Below are positions 1-4,508 of a DNA stretch of 10,386 nt, one piece after another. Made by a program: the position numbers and the translations under genes. The notes beneath the pieces are model-generated. The model searched no databases. It was not told the DNA's origin and was given only the letters and a program-made list of their open reading frames with translations. This DNA comes from an uncultured Roseburia sp. (GTDB taxonomy: Bacteria; Bacillota_A; Clostridia; Lachnospirales; Lachnospiraceae): the NCBI GenBank assembly GCA_900753715.1, contig CAAEAE010000032.1:1-10386 (forward strand), in the 5' to 3' direction. Every line of letters begins with the position of its first letter. Position 1 is the first letter of the stretch.

Positions 1-345
1 ATCTGGATCAACTATTTCCTTAGAATGGTGAAACTGTATTCTGGAAAAGTCTGTGATTTGCAGTTGGCTTCTGAAGAGGAAGATATTACCGGAAGTCTGT
101 CGTTTCTGAAAGGAAAAGAAAAAGAGCTATTGCAATTTCTAATAAAAAACTATAAAGGAGAGTTTACTCCTATTGAAGTCAGCAGAAAATTGTCGGTAAC
201 AAATAAGACGATTATTAACAGGCTGGCGGATTTGGTAAAAAATGGATTTGTGATTCCTATATTAGTCAACGAGAGAATTCGTTCTTATGAATTAAGTGAA
301 TTTACCAGAGGCCATGAAAAAGAGATTATGAAAGCTATCGTCTGA
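1..345 (+). CDS. C-terminal part of a probable Fic-family protein with winged-helix tail (5' end outside window)
   Basis: The reading frame is open from base 1, so the ATG at 25 is probably internal and this is the 3' end of a longer gene. The first residues, IWINYFLRMVKLYS, resemble the 'W-x-x-FFL' helix that closes the Fic (AMP-transferase) domain in many Fic proteins. About residues 30 to 100 form a helix-turn-helix/winged helix: a helix around KELLQFLIKN, then the recognition-like segment SVTNKTIINRLADLVKNG, then a hydrophobic wing with RIRSYELSEFT. The catalytic HPFxxGNGR motif would lie upstream and cannot be seen, so the Fic assignment rests on the tail alone. It could instead be the tail of another DNA-binding regulator. 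No SD precedes the ATG at 25, which supports a truncated view of a larger gene. A terminator lies about 200 bp downstream. Confidence 0.5.
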   Translation: MWINYFLRMVKLYSGKVCDLQLASEEEDITGSLSFLKGKEKELLQFLIKNYKGEFTPIEVSRKLSVTNKTIINRLADLVKNGFVIPILVNERIRSYELSEFTRGHEKEIMKAIV

Positions 346-454
346 AATTCTATATTTTTCAGGTTGTGGATGAGAAGTAAGAATTGGAAAGTGGTAAGTC
401 TGAGTGGTAAGCTTATGGGGAAAACGATATGTTCTATTTGAATGATAACAGGAA

Positions 455-493
455 ACTAACAAAAGACTAACCATGGACTAACAAAGAACTAAC
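455..493. repeat. Four ACTAAC direct repeats with exact 11-bp spacing
   Basis: ACTAAC begins at 455, 466, 477 and 488, a strict 11-bp period. The spacers between copies (AAAAG, CATGG, AAAGA) differ, so the hexamer is conserved while the filler is not. A fifth copy lies at 676 to 681, in the context GAAACTAACAGAAG, close to the first copy's GGAAACTAACAAAAG. Spacing near one helical turn suggests a cooperative protein-binding array on one face of the DNA. The period is not a multiple of three, so it is not a simple peptide repeat. No known operator is recognised. Confidence 0.6.
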
Positions 494-550
494 CGCACGT
501 ATCTGTCTTTTTCAAATAAGAGATGGTATTATTGTGGAAGTAATGAACAG

Positions 551-583
551 AGAGTGATCGAGAAAATTCGGTTGCTCTTTTTT
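551..583 (+). terminator. Intrinsic terminator
   Basis: The arms GAGTGATCGAG (552 to 562) and TTCGGTTGCTC (567 to 577) pair over 11 positions, counting four G-U wobbles, around an AAAA loop. A run of six T follows (578 to 583). It would end transcription coming from the Fic-like gene side. The -35 box of the next promoter begins two bases after the T run. Confidence 0.65.
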
Positions 584-584
584 A

Positions 585-612
585 TTGTGAAGGGGGTGAT
601 ATGTGCTATAAT
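585..612 (+). promoter_or_regulatory. Sigma-A-type promoter with extended -10
   Basis: The -35 box is TTGTGA (585 to 590). After a 16-bp spacer comes TATAAT (607 to 612), preceded by TGC, which makes an extended -10. The predicted start near 619 would give an approximately 80-nt leader before the ATG of the PPC remnant at 698. The promoter is intact although the gene it serves is broken; it may now serve the small membrane protein and kinase-like gene downstream. Confidence 0.65.
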
Positions 613-697
613 AAAACAAATTATCAAATCGGGATTTCTTGAAGAAAAGTAAAAAAATACAGGCAGTAATAAGAAACTAACAGAAGGGAGAAACAAA

Positions 698-920
698 ATG
701 GAATACAGAAAATTTGATAATGTAATAATAGCGAGAAGATGGAGAATATTATGCGCATCTTCATATGAGTGTCGGAAATGAGAAAGGTGAAGCGTTTGGA
801 GGGCATCTGAACAGAGCTGTCGTGAGTGCAATCTGTGAGATGGTAATTACGGTCATTGATGGAAAAGTTGACAGAGTTTATGATGAAGAAACAGGGCTTA
901 ATGTATTTAAGTTTGATTAG
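698..920 (+). pseudogene. PPC (DUF296)-domain protein, internally deleted and frameshifted
   Basis: The start is well formed: SD GAAGGGAG about 8 nt before the ATG at 698. The first 13 codons give MEYRKFDNVIIAR, a typical start for bacterial PPC/DUF296 proteins. That frame then stops at TGA 780. From about 741 a different frame reads GEYYAHLHMSVGNEKGEAFG and continues to the TAG at 918. It contains the family's HLHM and GGHL motifs and a typical tail (GLNVFKFD). Intact relatives are about 140 residues; only about 13 plus 60 codons remain. Roughly 65 to 70 central residues are therefore missing, and the junction near 736 to 741 is out of frame. The product is almost certainly non-functional. 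The family assignment comes from remembered family sequence, not a search. Confidence 0.78.
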
Positions 921-966
921 ATGCGTTGAACACATGTGAAGAATCGGGAGTTTCAGGAGGGAAATC

Positions 967-1131
967 ATGAGAAGCAAGGGTATTTTTATTTTAGCGATTA
1001 CATGGATTGTTATATCATTGTTTTGGTTCTGGGCAGAAAATATTGCAATAGGTATCATAGGGCTATGTGCCGGAGTCATTGAACTATTTATCGCGTTAGT
1101 GAGACGCAGCAAAGAGAAGAAAGGCAAGTAA
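967..1131 (+). CDS. Small two-helix membrane protein, 54 residues, unknown function
   Basis: The ATG at 967 follows a strong SD, AGGAGG (955 to 960), with a 6-nt gap, and the frame runs to TAA at 1129. The protein has a short basic start (MRSKG) and a hydrophobic segment at about residues 6 to 22 (IFILAITWIVISLFWFW). A second hydrophobic segment spans about 26 to 45, and the tail is strongly basic (RRSKEKKGK). This fits a helical hairpin in the membrane with both ends in the cytoplasm. It starts 46 bp after the PPC remnant and ends 27 bp before the kinase-like gene, so all may share the promoter at 585. I do not recognise a named family. Confidence 0.6.
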   Translation: MRSKGIFILAITWIVISLFWFWAENIAIGIIGLCAGVIELFIALVRRSKEKKGK

Positions 1132-1158
1132 ATTCCAATTTATGGAGAATACTGACTT

Positions 1159-1662
1159 ATGAAAATACATATTATTGGCTGCAGTGGTTCTGGAAAAACC
1201 TATTTAGCAAATGCACTTTCAAAGAAGTATGATATTCCTCATTTCGACTTAGACGATATCCAATGGGATAACAACGCCAAAGAATATGGGAAAAAAAGAC
1301 CACTTGATGAACGAAAAGCGTTATTACAGAAAATATTATTTAATAACGACTGGATAATTGAGGGGGTATATTATGATTGGGTACAGCAAAGTTTTGATGA
1401 AGCTGATAAAATATATGTTTTAAATACGCCAGGCTATTTATATAAAAGCCGAATTATTATGCGTTCTATCAAAAGAAAGTTGGGAATACAAAAAGGGAAA
1501 AAAGAAACTTTGAAATCAGTCTATAACCTCTTGAAATGGACTGAAACTTTTCAGAATAAAAATCTGAAAGAAATAAAAAGTATTTTAGATAGATATGACA
1601 ATAAAGTTATATGGTTATCAAGTAAAAAGGATGTAGAAGAAATAATAAAGGCAGCAGGTTAG
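1159..1662 (+). CDS. P-loop nucleotide-binding protein, FlaR/adenylate-kinase-like
   Basis: This 167-residue protein has a Walker A motif, GCSGSGKT, at residues 7 to 14 directly after the first strand (MKIHII). It has an acidic DLDDIQWD stretch at 30 to 37 and the conserved WIIEGVYYDW region at 65 to 74. A basic segment at about 97 to 115 resembles the lid of small nucleoside or shikimate kinases. This is the pattern of the proteins annotated 'DNA topology modulation protein FlaR' or 'AAA family ATPase', whose real substrate is generally unknown. It probably binds and hydrolyses ATP or phosphorylates a small molecule in the cytoplasm. The ATG follows GGAG at 1144 to 1147 with an 11-nt gap, a moderate SD. 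The gene is strongly AT-rich, in contrast to the pot genes, which fits an accessory origin. Confidence 0.72.
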   Translation: MKIHIIGCSGSGKTYLANALSKKYDIPHFDLDDIQWDNNAKEYGKKRPLDERKALLQKILFNNDWIIEGVYYDWVQQSFDEADKIYVLNTPGYLYKSRIIMRSIKRKLGIQKGKKETLKSVYNLLKWTETFQNKNLKEIKSILDRYDNKVIWLSSKKDVEEIIKAAG

Positions 1663-1730
1663 CACAGAGCAGATATCCACAGGACATTTTGTCGAGGGAG
1701 CAGGAAGCTGGAGTTTGAAAGGAAAAGGTT

Positions 1731-2429
1731 ATGAGAATCGGATTGGCAACTTACGAATGTAGAATAAATGACATCGAATTTAATCTTTCTCAGATAGAAA
1801 AAGCGTTAAAGGAATCTGGCAATGCAGATTTGGTGTGCTTTGGGGAAGCCTTTCTACAGGGATTTGGTGCAGTTACATCTGAGTATGAAGAGGACATTAA
1901 AATGGCTGTGGAGCAGGATTCGCTGACTATGAATCGAATCAAAGATTTATCCGTTAAATATCAAAAGGCAGTCATGACAGGATACATTGAAAAAGAGAAT
2001 GCTGATATTTATTCCTCATGTGCATTGGTGGAAGACGGAAAGATTGTTTATAATTATCGAAGAATCAGTAAGAACTGGAAAGATTATGAGATAACCAATG
2101 AACATTATAAAGAGGGGAAAATAAGCAGCCCGTTTCAGTTTCACGGAATAGAAATGAATGTCGCTTTATGTGGAGATTTGTGGATATTTCCGGAATCCTT
2201 TAAAAGCAAGGGGGTATTTTTATGGCCGGTTTACGTAAATTTTGATTTGGATGAAGCCGAAGCAGGTGAGTATGCAAAACAGGCACAGATTGCATGCGAA
2301 AAAACATTACTGGTAAATCCAATTTCAAAAGACCCTTTAAGCAGGGGCGGCGCATTTTATTTTGAGAAAGGCGAAATCAGGAAAAAGGCAGCACTTGATA
2401 AAGAAGAAGTTCTGATAATTGAAGTTTAG
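1731..2429 (+). CDS. Carbon-nitrogen hydrolase (nitrilase superfamily)
   Basis: This is a 232-residue cytoplasmic hydrolase of the nitrilase/amidase superfamily, which cleaves non-peptide C-N bonds through a cysteine thioester. The triad is visible: Glu39 in CFGEAFLQGF, Lys114 in RRISKNW, and the nucleophile Cys147 in ALCGDLW. The N-terminal MRIGLATYEC and the NADLVCFGEA strand match the family's first strands. It is somewhat shorter than the usual 260 to 290 residues, mainly after the cysteine. It nevertheless retains the VNPIS and GGAFYFEKGEI strands expected near the end, so it is probably complete. The ATG at 1731 follows AAAGGA with a 7-nt gap. The substrate cannot be told from the sequence. 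It lies 68 bp after the kinase-like gene and may be co-transcribed with it. Confidence 0.78.
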   Translation: MRIGLATYECRINDIEFNLSQIEKALKESGNADLVCFGEAFLQGFGAVTSEYEEDIKMAVEQDSLTMNRIKDLSVKYQKAVMTGYIEKENADIYSSCALVEDGKIVYNYRRISKNWKDYEITNEHYKEGKISSPFQFHGIEMNVALCGDLWIFPESFKSKGVFLWPVYVNFDLDEAEAGEYAKQAQIACEKTLLVNPISKDPLSRGGAFYFEKGEIRKKAALDKEEVLIIEV

Positions 2430-2495
2430 AAATACAAATTAGCAGCGGCAGAGACCATAAAGCTGATAAACGAACACTAAGGAGTCGTAAGGCAG

Positions 2496-2633
2496 ATGAA
2501 ACACAGCGGACAAGCACCGATAGGCGAAGGAGGATACATTCGGGAAAAATTAGAAGAGACACTGCCCTGTATCTGGTTTCCGATGCAGAGGGAGGAGCGC
2601 ATATCAGTCGTGGAAATCCAGAAGCCAGAGTAG
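2496..2633 (+). CDS. Possible 45-residue ORF of unknown identity, perhaps a gene remnant
   Basis: The ATG at 2496 has AAGGAG (2479 to 2484) 11 nt upstream, a long but usable gap, and the frame ends at TAG 2631. The product begins MKHSGQAPIGEGGYIREKLE and shows no motif I recognise. Past the TAG the same frame continues open for 74 more codons, through YVVRNLNKYLTRPVYLVLDD and into the chemoreceptor fragment. The ORF may therefore be the front of a broken or fused gene rather than a real small protein. Confidence 0.25.
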   Translation: MKHSGQAPIGEGGYIREKLEETLPCIWFPMQREERISVVEIQKPE

Positions 2634-2708
2634 GAAATTTCTTATGTTGTAAGAAATCTGAATAAATATCTGACAAGACCGGTTTATCTGGTACTCGATG
2701 ATTATCAA

Positions 2709-2858
2709 GAGTGTAACGAGTCTGCAAAGAGCCAGGCAGAAGCACTCTCCCAGATTGAGGCTGGAATCGAGCAGATTTCCGGTGTAACGCAGAACACCGC
2801 AGCGTCCACGCAGGAAAGCTCTGCAATCAGCGAACAGCTCGCGGAGAAGAATTTATAG
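2709..2858 (+). pseudogene. Fragment of a methyl-accepting chemotaxis protein signalling domain
   Basis: This frame encodes SAKSQAEALSQIEAGIEQIS followed by GVTQNTAASTQESSAISEQL, then a stop at 2856. The heptad-rich pattern with Q-A-x-A-L/I-x-Q-I and T-Q-x-x-A-A-x-x-Q-E-S-S-A matches the descending helix of the MCP cytoplasmic coiled coil. The sensor, membrane and HAMP parts and the highly conserved hairpin tip are absent, and the C-terminal 40 or so residues usual after AISEQL are also missing. The upstream in-frame residues do not look like an MCP, so the fragment seems joined to unrelated sequence. It is non-functional as a receptor. Confidence 0.65.
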
Positions 2859-2870
2859 CTTTACTATCCA

Positions 2871-2892
2871 CTCGCACGCGAAAGTGTGCGAG
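2871..2892. repeat. Inverted repeat capped by a GAAA tetraloop
   Basis: The arms CTCGCACGC (2871 to 2879) and GTGTGCGAG (2884 to 2892) form a 9-bp stem with one G-U pair and a GAAA (GNRA-type) loop. Flanking CC and GG could extend it across one A-G mismatch. No T run follows on the + strand, so it is not a canonical terminator. It may be a structured RNA element, a remnant repeat or an end of mobile DNA. Confidence 0.5.
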
Positions 2893-2928
2893 GGGAAGAC
2901 TATTGGAAAATAAATGTGAAAAAACACA

Positions 2929-2957
2929 TTGTATCATATGAAAAAATGTAATATAAT
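2929..2957 (+). promoter_or_regulatory. Sigma-A-type promoter for the AAA_14/DUF4143 gene
   Basis: TTGTAT (2929 to 2934) and a perfect TATAAT (2952 to 2957) are separated by an ideal 17 bp. A 6-bp-arm palindrome, AATGTG-A6-CACATT (2913 to 2930), overlaps the first two bases of the -35 box and could be an operator. The predicted start is near 2964, leaving a leader of about 39 nt. Confidence 0.68.
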
Positions 2958-3002
2958 ACAATAAAACACAGGAATAAATTTAAAAGAAAGGAGGACATGA
3001 TT

Positions 3003-4295
3003 ATGAGACGTAAAATTACACAAAAGTTGTGCGAGTGGAAAGAACAGACAAAGGGCAGAATGCCAATGCTGATTTACGGGGCAAGGCAGGTTGGAAAAAC
3101 ATACGAAATGCAGGAGTTTGGAGCACAATATTACAAGAATACCGTATATGTCAATTTTGAGACGGATGAAATGATTGGAAAGTATTTCGAGACGGATATT
3201 CATGCGAATCATATTATATCCATCCTGGAAAAATATTATCAGACAAAAATCATCCCGGAAAGCACGCTGCTTATTTTTGACGAGATTCAAATGTGTGAGA
3301 GGGCGCTGACTTCTTTAAAATATTTTGAGGAAGAGGCACCGGAATATCATGTGATTGCGGCGGGGAGTCTGCTTGGCGTAGCTGTCAACCGGGAACGGTA
3401 TTCCTTTCCAGTCGGAAAAGTCCAGATGCTGACCATGTATCCAATGGATTTGGAGGAGGTTTTATGGGCAAAAGGGAAAGAACTTCTGGCAGATACCATA
3501 AGGGCACACTATGAAAGCAATGAGCCGATGGATGAAGTGCTTCATGAGGAAGCAATGCAGGAGTTTTATCATTATTGTATTGTAGGCGGAATGCCGGCGG
3601 CGGTGAAGGCAGACCTTGCAGAAAACAGCCCGATGAATCAGAGCGAGATACGGCAGATGCTTTTAAATTCTTACATTGCTGATATGACAAAATATGCTGA
3701 CAGAGCAGATATCGTGCGCATTTTTGAGGCATATGATTCGCTTCCGGCGCAGTTGGCACGGGACACAAAAAAGTTTCAGTATAAGCTGATTAAATCAGGT
3801 GCAAGGGCATCCCAGTATGGGGATGCGATTGACTGGCTGGTATGCGCGGGAATCGTGAATAAATGTATGAAATGCAGTCAGGGATTTTATCCCATTGCAG
3901 CATATCAGGATTTGAGTGCTTTTAAGCTATATTACAGCGACATGGGAATTATGTCTGCAAGAGTCGGGATGACGCTAGAAGCATTAACCGGCAGGGAGAC
4001 AGAGCATTTTCGGGGAATTTTAACCGAGAACTATGTCTCAATTGCATTGAAAACAAACGGTTATGACTTGTATTACTGGGAATCAGACAATACGGCAGAG
4101 GTGGATTTCCTGATTCAGAAGGACAATCATGTGCTTCCGGTAGAATGCAAGGCAGGCGGCCATGTGCGGGCAAAAAGCATGATGGTTTATATGGAAAAAT
4201 ATGCTCCTGTTTATGCAGTCAGAATTTCTGCGAGAAATTTTGGATTTGTGAAGGGGATTAAATCGGTGCCGTTATACAGTGTGTTCTGTATTTAG
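3003..4295 (+). CDS. ATP-binding protein, AAA_14 plus DUF4143 with PD-(D/E)XK-like C-terminus
   Basis: The ATG at 3003 sits 8 nt after AAAGGAGG (2987 to 2994). The in-frame ATG at 2997 is only 2 nt from that SD, so 3003 is preferred, giving 430 residues. Walker A is GARQVGKT (26 to 33), Walker B is LLIFDEIQ (89 to 96), and a sensor-like AAGSLLG follows (119 to 125). The family's YPMDLEEVL (about 146 to 154) and GGMP (195 to 198) motifs are present. The C-terminal DUF4143 region ends with E366-V-D368 and E381-C-K383, a PD-(D/E)XK nuclease-fold signature. Members are common, often multi-copy in gut Firmicutes and archaea, and have no firmly established role; a DNA-related or defence role is only a guess. 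It is a monocistronic unit with its own promoter and terminator. Confidence 0.88.
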   Translation: MRRKITQKLCEWKEQTKGRMPMLIYGARQVGKTYEMQEFGAQYYKNTVYVNFETDEMIGKYFETDIHANHIISILEKYYQTKIIPESTLLIFDEIQMCERALTSLKYFEEEAPEYHVIAAGSLLGVAVNRERYSFPVGKVQMLTMYPMDLEEVLWAKGKELLADTIRAHYESNEPMDEVLHEEAMQEFYHYCIVGGMPAAVKADLAENSPMNQSEIRQMLLNSYIADMTKYADRADIVRIFEAYDSLPAQLARDTKKFQYKLIKSGARASQYGDAIDWLVCAGIVNKCMKCSQGFYPIAAYQDLSAFKLYYSDMGIMSARVGMTLEALTGRETEHFRGILTENYVSIALKTNGYDLYYWESDNTAEVDFLIQKDNHVLPVECKAGGHVRAKSMMVYMEKYAPVYAVRISARNFGFVKGIKSVPLYSVFCI

Positions 4296-4319
4296 ACTGT
4301 ATTTTAGGGTTGAAAATGA

Positions 4320-4348
4320 TTGACATTTGCGTCATTATCAGCTACGAT
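4320..4348 (+). promoter_or_regulatory. Possible promoter upstream of the pot operon
   Basis: A perfect TTGACA (4320 to 4325) is followed after 17 bp by TACGAT (4343 to 4348), a -10 box with two mismatches. A transcript starting near 4355 would run at once into the terminator hairpin at 4374 to 4430 before potA, so the leader would be attenuated. An alternative -10, TATAAA (4448 to 4453), lies past the terminator but lacks a good -35. Confidence 0.35.
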
Positions 4349-4373
4349 TTGACTAGCAGATTGGCATGGGAAC

Positions 4374-4430
4374 AAAAGGCAGTGGGAAGTCAAGAAACGA
4401 AAGGCAGCTTGACCTCATTTGCCTTTTTTT
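4374..4430 (+). terminator. Nested intrinsic terminator between the DUF4143 gene and potA
   Basis: The outer arms AAAAGGCA (4374 to 4381) and TGCCTTTT (4420 to 4427) enclose an inner stem, GAAGTCAAG (4386 to 4394) with CTTGACCTC (4408 to 4416), which has one A-C mismatch. The T run is 4424 to 4430. A second copy of AAAGGCA lies in the inner loop (4400 to 4406) and could pair with the same TGCCTTT instead. Two alternative hairpins can therefore form, both ending at the same T run. It at least ends the DUF4143 transcript. Confidence 0.7.
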
Positions 4431-4462
4431 GATTGATAGGATTCTCCTATAAATCAAAAAAA
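4424..4462. repeat. 18-bp inverted repeat running from T7 to A7
   Basis: The arms 4424 to 4441 and 4445 to 4462 are complementary over 18 positions with a single G-A mismatch (4435/4451) and a 3-base loop (TTC). The left arm starts with the T7 run of the upstream terminator and the right arm ends in A7. The inner part is GATTGATAGGA against TCCTATAAATC. A hairpin here would compete with release at the T run, or it may be an operator placed about 46 bp before the potA start. Confidence 0.6.
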
Positions 4463-4508
4463 TCCTTCGGGCGGTATGCGGGCAAGAGATGAGAGGAAGA
4501 GGCGGACA

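Larger units (their letters stand above)
346..697. other. Gene-free stretch between the Fic-like gene and the PPC remnant
   Basis: I find no convincing gene in this stretch. It holds the 11-bp-phased ACTAAC repeats (455 to 493), an intrinsic terminator (551 to 583), a promoter (585 to 612) and a fifth ACTAAC (676 to 681) just before the SD of the PPC remnant. One frame reads KLTKD, stop, PWTNKELTAR and on to about 550. That might be decayed coding sequence, but I cannot name it. Confidence 0.6.
2430..2928. other. Decayed intergenic stretch with gene fragments
   Basis: No intact gene is supported in these roughly 500 bases. One frame, the same as that of the upstream hydrolase, is open apart from three stops (2427, 2478 and 2631) until 2856. 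It encodes a possible 45-codon ORF and then the chemoreceptor fragment. A stable hairpin lies at 2871 to 2892. The pattern looks like rearranged gene debris rather than a functional locus. Confidence 0.55.

Noticed and set aside
455..493. The ACTAAC repeats as a CRISPR array
   Set aside because: The hexamers and 5-bp spacers are far too short for CRISPR repeats and spacers, and no cas gene is in the window.
624..1127. 167-codon minus-strand ORF across the PPC remnant and small membrane protein
   Set aside because: The + strand of the same bases encodes recognisable PPC motifs and an SD-led small protein. The minus product is a low-complexity sequence without motif and without a good SD.
2377..2826. 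149-codon minus-strand ORF
   Set aside because: It overlaps the end of the hydrolase and is antisense to the MCP-like heptad pattern. The product is Leu/Ser/Arg-rich and typical of a shadow frame.
4476..4508. Upstream ATG as the start of potA
   Set aside because: It has no good SD and adds a basic 11-residue lead (MRARDERKRRT) not expected in PotA. The ATG at 4509 has an AG-rich SD at proper distance.
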